Of a stretch of 64,000 nt of DNA, positions 13,042 to 23,210 are shown one piece after another (within the stretch, counting starts at the first letter, position 1; every line of letters starts with the position of its first letter). Source of the stretch: Steinernema hermaphroditum (taxonomy: Eukaryota; Nematoda; Chromadorea; Rhabditida; Steinernematidae). The notes under the pieces are model-generated. The model did no database searches and was not told where the DNA came from. It saw only the letters and a list, made by a program, of their open reading frames with translations. Both the position numbers and the translations under genes were made by a program. The DNA is taken from assembly GCA_030435675.1 (NCBI GenBank), contig CM059621.1, positions 16,926,001-16,990,000 of the forward strand, written 5' to 3'.

Positions 13042-14958
13042 GTGTACACCCACTTCACAACAGTGGCGATCAGGATTATTTCGGATTCACGCTCAAGTTC
13101 TCAAGAAACCCCAACGAATAAGATGACCCGCGAATGGAGCAGCGACTCCGACTCTTTGGAGCGCAGTTTCGCCGACTCAAGCTCAAGCAGAACGACTGTT
13201 GGTCGACCCAGATCGTCAAGCCCGCGCTCAGACTCGGATAGCAACGCTACAAGCGTCAGTGCCGCACAGTCGAATGAGCGAAAGTGGAAACATAAGATCT
13301 ATGTGGTAAAGCCTAAGTCGGATGAAAGCAGCGACTCCTACTCCGTTTCTTCGGAGCAAAGTGACTCCGAACGGAGCAGACTTTTCGGTGGCCGATCAAG
13401 ATCGACAAGCCCGCCTTGCAGCTCATGCAGCACGTACTCGAACAGTGGCGCTGACAGCGCGAGCTCCGCACAGTCCACTGAGCTAGAACGGAGGCGCCAA
13501 ATATACGCGATCGAGACCGAAGCGAAAAAAGAAGATGCCCCACGCAAAAAAGGTGGCACATATGATGACAGAAACCGAGCACCGGGAGAATATGTACTGG
13601 GCTCATCCTGGAAAGTCTGGGAAAAAAACGTTCCGGTATTATGCCGAAGTGCGTAACCTGAAGACGGATCGCGAATTTAACCTGTCCCTGCTGACAAAAG
13701 TCGGGCATTCAGTATGTTCTGAAATCATGGACATTTATGAAGACCCGGAAAAGGAAGAATTCGAGGTGTTGATAAAGGCAATGTGTGATTTGTACATTCC
13801 AACCTCAGCATTCATGACGTATCGCGACAAAATGATGAACGCACGACAGAAAGAAGACCAGGATATGACGCAATTCTACAAAGAACTAGTGCGCCTGGCA
13901 GCTCTCTGCTAATTCGAGCGTATTAAAAACGTCAAAGACTCGTATATTACGAACTGTTTCATCCGAGGCATCAGATATGCGGATGTACGTAGCGAGCTAA
14001 TGGACAAAAAAGTTGACGAGATGCATTCTCGCGACATTCTGGCACTTGCAAATAAAAATAGGCAAGCAAAAACCGGCGCAACGAGATGGCGCACGGAAAG
14101 AAGCCGGAAACGATCAACAAAATCCACCACAACCGCAAACGCAACGATGGATATAGTCAATATAGAGCTAGATCCAGCCAACAAAACAGAAACCGCGCAA
14201 ATCCAACAGAGAGATTAGCGGAAAGAAGCAGGCACGGCTCCCGGAAAGATGTAAATTGCTATCACTGCGGCAAATCAGGCCATTTGAGCCATAACTGTTG
14301 GTATAAAAACCAAAATGACCACAGCTACCAACCAAGACACGGCCACGTACGCGCCATAACGTCGATGGAAGACTCCGACGCGCGCTACGTTGAGCTCAGA
14401 GTTGGAAAGAACAAGCAGAAGTTCCTGCTTGACACGGGAGCGTGCATATCCGTCATCAACAAGGATCTCTGGACCGAGCTTGGTAAACCGACGCTTAGAC
14501 CCATGCAGAGGCGAATTTTAGCGTACGGATATTCCCAGCTGACGTTCCTAGGAATATGCAAAGCAAACGTCACGTGGAAAAACGACACGGAGACAGTAGA
14601 TCTGCACGTGATCGAAAAATGCAGTGATAACTTGCTCGGCCGAGATCTAATCAGGCAATTAAACCTGAACGTGGGAGATCTATACGACAATCCACGAGAA
14701 AACTGCACAGTAAATAAGAAAGACTTGGAAGAATCAATACCCAAGCATGACGACGAGATGGAAACTGGAAAAAACAGCCAGAAAACCTTGACGATTGAAG
14801 GCCAAGTAGAGCCTATACGGACCCGCCCAGCCCCTTACGCAATGAAAGCGAAGGCAGAAGTAAGTCTGCAAGTAGACAGACAAGAGGGAAATACAAAACC
14901 GGTCGAATGCTCGGAGCGAGTCGAATCCCTCGCAGCCGTCCCGAAGGAGGACGAGTAA
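13042..14958 (+). mobile_element. Broken gag-protease region of an LTR retrotransposon
   Basis: A serine-rich N-terminal frame (13042-13656) is followed by gag-like sequence (13535-14218) and then by a frame (14086-14958) with a zinc knuckle (CYHCGKSGHLSHNC, near 14257) and a retropepsin site (LLDTGA, near 14429). The last residues look like the segment just before a reverse transcriptase, but no polymerase, RNase H or integrase follows. Breaks seen: a frame change near an A-run at about 13620-13640, an in-frame TAA at 13910-13912, and another frame change near 14085-14100. The domain order fits the Ty3/gypsy type. I found no convincing long terminal repeats. It is an inactive 5' fragment. 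Confidence 0.8.
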
Positions 14959-15164
14959 ATGCGCAGTTGCGCTGAGTTCAAGGCAGTGATAAAACCAAAA
15001 ATTAACAAAAAAAGCTCCCGAGAAGGAGAAGATATACTATAAGGCTGTAATTGGCGCGCCAAAGTGGTAAGATTGTGGTAGGATGTATATAGGTTCCCCG
15101 AAAGAGAGGAGCCAACACCCAACGTAACCAGATATGTAGATGCAAATCGAACTCTGACGAGGAG

Positions 15165-15215
15165 AGATGTAGCCGAGCGGTGAACTCTTCCCAATCCCTG
15201 TGAGAGGGTTGCGAC
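15165..15215 (+). repeat. tRNA-like SINE head
   Basis: A tRNA-like A-box (TAGCCGAGCGG) is followed about 30 bp later by GGTTGCGACC, an imperfect B-box. There is no complete cloverleaf. It lies about 90 bp upstream of a hairpin-repeat copy at 15302. Confidence 0.35.
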
Positions 15216-15301
15216 CAGCGTGAATTTTGAAGATGAGCGGACGTCTCCGCTTTTTGATTCTCTTTTTGACCGTAACGGGATGATTCATTTCTCTACCTTC
15301 T

Positions 15302-15500
15302 CTGTCGCAGGCATGTCGCACCGCTCCCCTCAGACAGTCTCATATGCATGGCTTCTGTCTTTCGCCATCAATCGGCAGTCTCTGGAGTCGACGCAGTTAA
15401 CCGAGAAATTCTTTCGCCTTTTACTAAAGAATTCCGTGCTTCGACTCGCTTTATGAGTTTATCTCAATTTTTGGATTCCCGACCGCAAGGAAGGGATAAT
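15302..15500 (+). repeat. Hairpin repeat family R1, copy 1
   Basis: Member of a family with about 80-95% visible identity between copies. Landmarks in order are TCTCTGTCGCAG, CGCACCGCTCCCCTCAGACA, a hairpin opened by GAGTCGACGCA and closed by a TGCGTCGACTC-type arm (here GCTTCGACTC), then CGACCGCAAGGAAGGGATAA at the end. Homology between copies stops at GGGATAAT. Confidence 0.85.
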
Positions 15501-16796
15501 AATCTGGATTCGATTCGAAAAATATTGGATTTGGTGATCCATGTACCTAACGCTTCAAGGTAACTTACGGAAAGGCAACTAGTCCGCCTTGCTGGCGACC
15601 ATCGTTCCCATGACCGTTTCTGATCATATCCAGATCGCCAGGAAGAGATGATAAATGCACGTAAGGGTCACTGCTCATTCACGACTTTATACCATAAGCA
15701 GATGACGTCTTGTTATCTGTTTTCACTAAAGAGCGTTAATCGCTGAAACAATGTGACAAAACCATAAATTTGTTTTGGTTAGGGGTGTCTGCGCTCTTCG
15801 CTTATTCACGTCATTCCGGCAATTGGACAAACAGCCTTTAGTGTCTTTTTATGCCCGCAGAAGCTGTGTAGCAAGCGCCCCGAAGCCACCATTTCCCGAA
15901 TGGTACTGGTAATCTTCCAAACTGTTTTTCGTCTCTCGTATGTACTTTATTTCGACTAGGACCAACTCTGTGATTCATATTCAAAAACTACACATGTTCG
16001 TTCCTTGTTTATTGTCAAAGTGCCCACGTGTGTCCGTTCACACGCGATGACCTACGTGACAAGTACGACGAAGCCATAGAAATGGCCGCGAACAGGTGAA
16101 CCTACACTAGAGCGTGTCAGAATGACGTTGATTATAAGAGCCAGGAAGCCAGGTTCTTACGGTATTTGGCCAAACTGGATCTACTACATATTCATGGCTA
16201 TTCCCGAGATTTCGTATATGTAAACAGCTCTGCTTGCACATACACGTCAGCCTCTATGTCAACAACGTCTCAGCTTAATCGATTCGGGCACTTAAAGGTC
16301 GTGACGATTTTGTTGTTTACCAACAGGAACGTTCCTTAATTTCGGCCTTTATCGGCTTTTTGTTGTGCAATTTTCTTTGCTTCCTTCATGTGCGAACAAA
16401 GGTCCTCCGACCTAGCCTGATTCGCTTTGCAGATGTTTGCATTTTCTGCAAGCATCCGGCTCCAAACTCCCTGACGTCGTCCTCTTAGCATTAAATCTTA
16501 ATGTAGTCTTAAAAATTCGTAAATCAAAAAAGGGTTCAAAGTGCAAAGTGCGGACGGTTTGTGGGATTTGAGCCGTTTGATGTAGTAAAGAAAGCGGATT
16601 CTGTGACAGCAATGTCATGTTTCAGTTCGTCTTTTTATGTGACCAAAAACCATTTAAGAGATTTGAATTCTTCATTGCACAATAATTATTTAAACTTCAG
16701 AATAAAAGTTATTATCTACTTCCTTGAAGGACTTCAAGGAAATGGAGTTAATTCTAAAATGAACTTAATAGCTTAATTCAGTTTGACAAGAAGAGC
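15501..16796. other. Intergenic stretch, no gene recognised
   Basis: Only short unrelated frames are present. I see no splice-linked coding pattern, RNA gene or clear repeat structure here. Confidence 0.4.
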
Positions 16797-17620
16797 ACCT
16801 TGCACGATAATCTAATTGCAGATTCCTGTGGAAATGACAAACACTTGAGCCATTAGTCCAGAAGAAGAGTCCTTCGTTTAACACTTTTTAGAAAACACGG
16901 ACGTGCGATCAAAACTTCTATGAATAGAACGGATTTCGTATAAATGCAATAGAGGAAACGTGATTTATCGCCCACTTCACGTCCTCTTGATGTCCTCATC
17001 TCTGCTCAAAGAAGGAACAGTTTTTGTGAATTTTCTTTTGTCTCTTGTTGGTCTTTTACGATTTGTTCGCTTATTTAATTTGTGGCCTTTTCATGGCATA
17101 TGACACTTTCATGAATGTCTGTTCGTAAGCAGACAGCGTCGTCCCAGAAAAAGTACAGAAAAGTCTTTATTCCTCGCATTCGTCGACTCTTTCTTCGGTT
17201 TCGTCTTGCACGACAATCATATTAAAGGATGCGTACACCTAAATCGTCACTTTCCACTTTGCAAGTCCTTTGCACGTTTATTGTAGACAGAGCCACCAGT
17301 CTCAGTGTCTCTTTGTGTCTCTTGTGTGTCAGTGTCTTTTGTATTCCAATGATTAGAACATTTTCATCTTTTTTGTACTTGAAAGGTGACTTCTATGTTT
17401 CCCTCTTTCTATTTACATCGCTTCTGCAAATTCCTAATCCTTGCCTTTTGCATTCTTTCGGTCCGATTTCTCGTTCCATCGCCCACTGAATTTTTCGCTT
17501 TTCGCCAAACGGCCACGCACTCCACTGCTTCCCGATTTATAAAGCGCCGAAAGAGAACGTTTCCTAACTTGGAAAGGTCACTTAAGCACTGATGTGCAAT
17601 CATGAAGAACTGGAAGACAC
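16797..17620 (-). repeat. Left arm of a roughly 1-kb inverted repeat (outer unit)
   Basis: Together with the R1 copy at 17621-17870 this matches 21815-22826 in reverse orientation. Shared blocks include TTGCACGATAATCTAAT at the outer end, TTTGTCTCTTGTTGGTCTTT, and AAAGCGCCGAAAGAGAACGT next to R1. The arms are separated by about 4 kb. Several indels distinguish them. Confidence 0.8.
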
Positions 17621-17870
17621 TATTATCCCTTCCTTGCGGTCGGGAGTCCAAAAATTGAGTTAAACTCATAAAGCGAGTCGAAGCACGGAATTCTTTAGTA
17701 AAAGGCGAAAGAATTTCTCGGTTAACTGCGTCGACTCCAGAGACTGATCATCGGTCTTGCGACACAGACCCCATGTAGATGAGACTGTCTGCGGAGAGTG
17801 GTGCGATGTGTCTGCAACAGAGAAGGCAGAGAATTGTGGTCGGAGGTGTGAAATGTTTCATCCCGTAGAT
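17621..17870 (-). repeat. Hairpin repeat family R1, copy 2
   Basis: Minus-oriented copy with both hairpin arms. It forms the inner end of the left 1-kb arm, and its outer flank is homologous to the flank of copy 4. Confidence 0.85.
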
Positions 17871-20425
17871 GAGAGAAATGTTTTCGAGATTCATGTATGA
17901 GACATTTCAGCGCGATGTGCCTGCAACAGAGAAGAATGCCATTCTGTTTGGTTTCCGGACAGACCGACAAATGGATATCCCCTCATTGGAGATGTCCTTC
18001 CGTGAACTTCCTCGTGGCCAAAACGTTAATAATCAATGCAGAAGCCCCTAACAACGTCCATATTCGACAGGTCTTCCCTTTGCAATCGAGGCGTTTTCCC
18101 ATTTCATGGGATCTCAACGTTTTCCCCACAATTTTACACGCTTAATTTCAACGACTTCTCTCACGAACTTGTTCAAAAAGGTCATTTGAAAAGCGAAAAC
18201 CTATGAGAAAGACCTTGGCTTCCCTCGAAGTTTATCGAAAGTCCTAGTACCGTCGTCCACATCGAATTTCAAAATACACGTCGTTGTGGGCGTTCTATTT
18301 TCGTCTAGAGACAATAGCCGCCATCCGAAGACCCACGTGTTCTTGTACATATGCGACGTCTGATTCATAATTCATCAAAACTCTTTTCACATATTTTGAT
18401 CCTATTCCATAAGGAGTCGTGTTGATGATAATATGGCCTGCCTGCTCCACTTCCTAATCTCGTAAATGTCGCCAGATCGATGATTAAGACGACGTTAGAA
18501 GAGAGATCAGAGAACGGATTAAAGTTTGGAAATTTGATGACATTTACCGAGAAGGTTCTCATGTAGTTAAGTAGTTTAATGGTCATTTGCCTCAGGCCAA
18601 GGCTTATCGGACACTTTGCTATAATCACCACGATTATCTGTCTGATGGCCTGTTAGTTCAGAACTACTTACAAGAAAATTGCAGAAGTTTTCTAAAATGC
18701 ATCAGATTGTCCACTGTGGGGTCTGCAATGGGATAGGCCGTAGTAATATGAATTTGGAACTTCAAAATAAGGAATTAAATCCATCAGAAGAAGTAGGATA
18801 TCAGCAAAGCTGTCAAGACTACAGGGCTCAAGCCGGAGCCTGGAAGTTTGGCCCGTTCCAAAACATGAATACAGAGGTTGCCCGCGGCCTAAATTTGTAG
18901 GCATTTTCCTTTAGCTTCTCTAAGGTGATTCACGTCTACAGGAATCAACCAAACGAATGGTCTTCAAACAATATATATTCTGAGGGACAATTCCGACCGT
19001 TCGCGGAGGAGGCAGACGGCAAGGGTATCGGGAATGGGACTCCGGCTCAGTTTGCATCTCTGATCTCAGTCATTACTTCTCATTTGGCTTCATCTGCAAC
19101 GGTAGCATCAGCAAGTTTTAGTGTTTCAGCTTGATGTTCATTATAAAGTAAAATCGATAAGTGATATTCTTGGCAAGACGTGATATCGATATTCAACCTC
19201 GCTGACTTTTTTTTTTGGCTTTTTGCTCCCTGGTTGATGGATTGAAAGACGATGCCATCGCCAAACTTCCAAATGTCACGGCTGAATAGGCTAATAGGAA
19301 TTGAATAGGAATTGACTCTGTCAGCTTCCCAGTAGAGGGCCATTTATGAGTATCCCTCTATAATTAACATCGTATTTGGAAACTTTGATGTCTTGCGTAT
19401 TTTCTCACGTACAACATCCCCTATATGTAAACGGAGAACCGACGGGTCCGTTGGTCTGTGTGTTTTTCCGTGCGCATGGCGGAAACACCCACACAAAATA
19501 AGGACCCCGAGGGGAACCGAACCCGACACCGCCCGCTTACAAACAGAGAACGTTCGCAATGAGCCACACAGACAATTGAGGCGGTTGCGCTCTACTTCCA
19601 CTGTGTCTCTGGCGATGCTAGGCTTTGAGTTTTTTGTAGTTTTTCAGTGATTTTTTGCCGATTTTGTAACGGGAAATTCTATCGCATATTGTGAAAATGC
19701 GCGGTAATCTATCGCATCTCTGACCAGTAGAGTAGCGACCCGTGACGGACCGGGATTCCCATAGAGTGAAGAAGTCTCGTCTGGCAGCTCTACTTCCTCA
19801 TAAATTTCTACATCTATATGTTAGGAAGGTCGATTACGTCATGCTTTCGCTGTTTATTTTCAGCAGCAATTGCATTTACCATAGCTATTTCCTGCTAGTG
19901 GCTTTTTCTAAAGGGTCATGGAGGAGTTTAGTATGTCATATCTTGTTTGTTGCCACCTTTTATACATGCTTCTCCTACCTGTCTACCTAAACGACATCTT
20001 GATGAAAAGAGCAATTCTCTGAGCTTTCGGAGAAACAAATTCACTTGAAACAAATTATTTCAGATCCAATTAGTGGAGACAACAGATGTTTTCTCGATAG
20101 ATAAATACGGGTAATTGTAAAGAGGAAGTAAGGATGAAGATGTGGACGGCTGTAGCATTACTAGTATAGCTAGATAGCTACCATTGGCTATGTGTATTCC
20201 TGAGCAGTGTGCTCCTTCGCGATATTTGATCGTGATAATTCATTATTAATAGTAGCATAGTTGTCTTTAGTGGATGGCAACCTATGTAGACATATAAATG
20301 TCTGTATCTCGAATTTGACCATTTATGCACTTGTCGTACTGAAATGTCGCACATATGGATCTCGGAAGCATTTCTCTCCTCTTGTCGGCGACAGGATAAA
20401 ATATTTCACATGGCTGTAGTAGTTT
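17871..20425. other. Intergenic stretch with SINE and repeat fragments
   Basis: A second TGTGCCTGCAACAGAGAAG-type R1 fragment lies near 17910-17935. The 19440-19590 SINE is listed separately. The small frames at 18679-18900 and 18925-19134 have no splice sites or family resemblance that I can support. Confidence 0.35.
19440..19590 (-). repeat. tRNA-derived SINE-like repeat, second family, copy 1
   Basis: On the minus strand, TGTGTGGCTCATTGCGAACG (A-box region) is followed by TCGGGTTCGGTTCC (B-box region). The same arrangement occurs on the plus strand at 50830-50930 with GTGTGGCTCATTGCGAACGT and GGTTCGACGCC. Confidence 0.6.
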
Positions 20426-20429
20426 TTCT

Positions 20430-20638
20430 GTGCATTCTCTGTCACAGACACATCGCACCGCTCCCCTCAGACAGTCTCATTTGCATGGCGTCTGTCTCCC
20501 AAGACCGATGGTCAGTTTCTGGAGTCGACGCAGTTAACCGAGAAATTCTTTCGCCTTTTACTAAAGAATTCCGTGCGTCGACTCGCTTTATGAGTTTATT
20601 TCAATTTTTGGAATCCCGACCGCAAGGAAGGGATAATA
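20430..20638 (+). repeat. Hairpin repeat family R1, copy 3
   Basis: The hairpin is cleanly visible. Outer arms at 20522-20532 (GAGTCGACGCA) and 20574-20584 (TGCGTCGACTC) are exact complements. Inner arms AATTCTTT (20544-20551) and AAAGAATT (20563-20570) are also exact, around an 11-base loop. The right end is GGGATAAT. Confidence 0.88.
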
Positions 20639-21276
20639 TGGTCTTGTTTAGTGTCTGTAAATAATTGCAGACAGTTCATTACGTGACGTCACAAATTAAA
20701 AATAACAGATTAAGTCGCTGAGCATGTCTCAGACTGTAGACACACAGAAAGAACACAGATAGTTTCTGGAACCTAATAATTGAAGAATCATCCATAAGAA
20801 GGATGGTCCTATCATTATGAAAAGAGTGCATGTCTGACGAATTCCATGAACATCCTCATATCTCCCTTTATATTTGTTTATTTATGTATGCACACGCTGC
20901 ATTTACTCCCACACTAATCGTCACAGCTGGACTCCGCGGACCCTTTCAAAGCACAAACTCCTTCCAAGTAAGAGCGATAAAGGCATAAAAATGTGACCCG
21001 CAAAGCCCTTTGTGGGTGGTCGGCTCTCACGTTAGGGAAATCCGCCTCTCTGCGCGAGAGGCCACGCCCATCAAGTGCTGCTGCTGCTGATCGAATTACC
21101 ACTTGATGGTCTTCGTCTTTGGCCAACAAAGCTGTCGACGTTGGAGGGGTCGAGGAGGATCTCTCATTTCATTTTTTGGTCCTCTTTTGATGCAGGAGAA
21201 CTATATTCGTGTCTATGATCCCGTTATATTAACCTTCTAAGACCTCTACCATCCATATCAATGTTCAGTTTTTGCA

Positions 21277-21278
21277 GA
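21277..21278 (+). promoter_or_regulatory. Spliced-leader acceptor of the secreted-peptide gene
   Basis: TTTTTGCAG ends at 21278, two bases before the ATG at 21281. In nematodes an acceptor this close to a start codon usually marks trans-splicing of a leader RNA. It also decides the start against an in-frame TTG upstream. Confidence 0.6.
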
Positions 21279-21280
21279 TA

Positions 21281-21511
21281 ATGGCCTTCCTGTACCGACT
21301 ATTCCTCGTCGCCCTGGCCATGACCTTCTTGTACCCGGCGGAATCACAGGCCCGCTTCCTAATCGGCAAAAGACCATCCAGCAGAGGAATGGATTCCATC
21401 CGCATTTTCGGCTTTGTGAACGACGGTGCCTCACAGTACGGTTCGATCATCGGCACCCCTCAAGACAACTACAACTCGCTCGTATCCCTTCGTGGCCGAT
21501 ACGGCAAATAA
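21281..21511 (+). CDS. Small secreted peptide precursor, neuropeptide-like
   Basis: A single exon encoding 76 residues. Residues 1-24 form a clear signal peptide (hydrophobic core FLVALAMTFL, small residues before the predicted cut near SQA). The mature part begins RFLIGKRPSSRG, where KR is a candidate dibasic cleavage site, and ends RGRYGK, where a Gly before a basic residue at the C-terminus could support amidation. Such features suggest a processed signalling peptide. Without a recognised repeat motif an antimicrobial or structural secreted peptide is also possible. The acceptor at 21278 supports the chosen start. AATAAA at about 21551 fits a poly(A) signal. The gene stands alone between repeat copies and has no similar gene in the window. 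Confidence 0.7.
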   Translation: MAFLYRLFLVALAMTFLYPAESQARFLIGKRPSSRGMDSIRIFGFVNDGASQYGSIIGTPQDNYNSLVSLRGRYGK

Positions 21512-21631
21512 GTCATTGGAAACGTTGTTGTTTCAATGGAAAAATCGTTAATAAACCGCCGGCGACCTTTGTTTACATCTTAATGAAAGTGGATTTAATT
21601 TTGAGCAGCAATGAAAAGTGAAAAAATGTTC

Positions 21632-21703
21632 CTCCCCGACCGAGAATCGAAGCCGGGTCTCGCACGTGACAGGCGCGGATACTCATCACTGTACTACCGA
21701 GGA
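21632..21703 (-). tRNA. tRNA-Asp(GTC) pseudogene
   Basis: Matches the other tRNA-Asp copies over 72 bases and keeps the GTC anticodon. It has changes in the T arm and B-box (GGCTTCGATTCTC in place of GGTTCGATTCCC) and in the D-arm region. A T-run follows the 3' end. It is joined head-to-head to R1 copy 4. Confidence 0.7.
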
Positions 21704-21814
21704 TGCAACATAACGCCAGGGGGAGTGCATTTGTCCTACTTAGAAATGTCTGATGAATTTCGGACACATTTCTCTCTTTTTTTCCTTCACCGATAGAAAC
21801 ATTTCGCAGATCCG

Positions 21815-22038
21815 CAGTAACTTCTTTCTCTGCCTTCTCTGTCGTAGACAGGTCGCACCGCTCCTCTCAGACAGTCTCGTCTGCACGGGGTCTGTCTCCC
21901 AAGGTCCGTCGTCAGACTCTGGAGTCGACGCAGTTAACCGAGAAATTCTTTCGCCTTTTACTAAAGAATTCCGTGCGTCGACTCGCTTTATGAGTTTAGC
22001 TCAATTTTTGGAATCCCGACCGCAAGGAAGGGATAATA
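21815..22038 (+). repeat. Hairpin repeat family R1, copy 4
   Basis: Full hairpin present. It belongs both to a composite with the tRNA-Asp pseudogene at 21632 and to the right 1-kb arm. A 190-codon frame (21753-22325) crosses this copy and its right flank. Confidence 0.87.
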
Positions 22039-22826
22039 GTGTCTCCAAGTGCTTCATGATTGCACGTCAGTGCTTAAGTGACCTTTCCAAATTAGGAAAC
22101 GTTCTCTTTCGGCGCTTTATATATCGGGAAGCAGTGGAGTGTGTGGCCGGTTGCCTAAAAGCAAAATCTCTGTGGGCGAGCGAACGAGAAATCGGAACGA
22201 AAGGGTGCAAAAGACAAGGATTAGAAATTTGCAGAAGCGATGCAAAGGAAACATATAGGTTACCTTTCATAGAACAAAACGATGAATGCAAAAGACAAAA
22301 GAGACTTTCAGTTTCAGTAAACTGATGGCTCAGTTACAGTGTACAGAGGTGTAAAGAACTTGCAAGGTCTAAAGTGACGATTTAGGTGTACACATCCTCT
22401 AATACGATTGTCGTGCAGGACAAAACCGAAGAAAGCCTCGAATGCGAGGAATAAAGACTTTTCTGCACTTTTCTGAGACGACGTTGTCTACGAACAGACA
22501 TTCATGAAAGTGCCATCTCTCATGAAAAAGCCACAAATTAAATAAGCGAACAAATCGTAAAAGACCAACAAGAGACAAAAGAAAATTAACAAAACTGTTC
22601 CTTTTTCGAGCAAAGATGCGAACATTAAAAGGACGTGAAGGGGGCGATAAATCACATTTCCTCTATTGCATTTACACGAAATGCTATTCATACAAATCAG
22701 ATTTTGAAGTAACATCCATGTTTTCTAAAAAAGTGTCTAAAAAATGTTAACCGACGGACTCTTCGACAAATGGCTTAAGTGTTTGTAAATGTCACGAGCA
22801 TCTGTGATTAGATTATCGTGCAGGGT
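22039..22826 (+). repeat. Right arm of the roughly 1-kb inverted repeat (outer unit)
   Basis: Reverse-complement partner of 16797-17620. It starts immediately after the R1 end and finishes at GATTAGATTATCGTGCAGG. No other R1 copy in the window is followed by this unit. Confidence 0.8.
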
Positions 22827-23088
22827 AGGCTTCGATGACCGGGGGAGTGACGATTTTTCTTTTTTTTTTGTAGACGAGGTCTTTCATTTCATTCATAAAA
22901 TCCTGCTCGTCTAGATCAGGACGAGTCTCTAGGCGTATTTCATTGTCCGCTCGCTCTTTCAGAAATGAGCTGAGTGAGTGGTCGTTCTCTGCCATGCTTT
23001 GATTGCTCTCTGAAGGCCTGTAACACCAGAATAGCTTCATCGTCTTGCCAGGAACACCGTGACCACCGTGATCCGAATCTACCCGCAC
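22813..23088 (-). CDS. Possible small gene or exon, unidentified
   Basis: A 91-codon frame just downstream of the CSL gene. It is acidic and charged, with KKKRK near its end, which comes from an A-run. Composition is coding-like, but no splice partner or start-associated acceptor was found. Its 3' end touches the outer end of the 1-kb inverted repeat. It might be an unrecognised 3' exon of the CSL gene or a chance frame. Confidence 0.25.
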   Translation of the reverse strand: MRVDSDHGGHGVPGKTMKLFWCYRPSESNQSMAENDHSLSSFLKERADNEIRLETRPDLDEQDFMNEMKDLVYKKKRKIVTPPVIEAYPAR

Positions 23089-23210
23089 CGCAAAGACTGC
23101 TTTACCTGCTTGATAAACGTTTTTTAGCTTTATTACTTAATTCATAATTTAATATTTTATTTCACATACAATACTTCTTTGGATTTCTTTGAATATACAC
23201 GACATCGAAA

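Noticed and set aside
13042..14958. A domesticated gag-protease gene instead of a dead retroelement
   Set aside because: The in-frame stop and at least two frame changes interrupt the coding region, and no splicing pattern removes them.
22067..22291. Minus-strand frame in the right 1-kb arm, similar to 17386-17592 on the plus strand
   Set aside because: The two match only because the arms are duplicated. The codon pattern shows no sign of coding.
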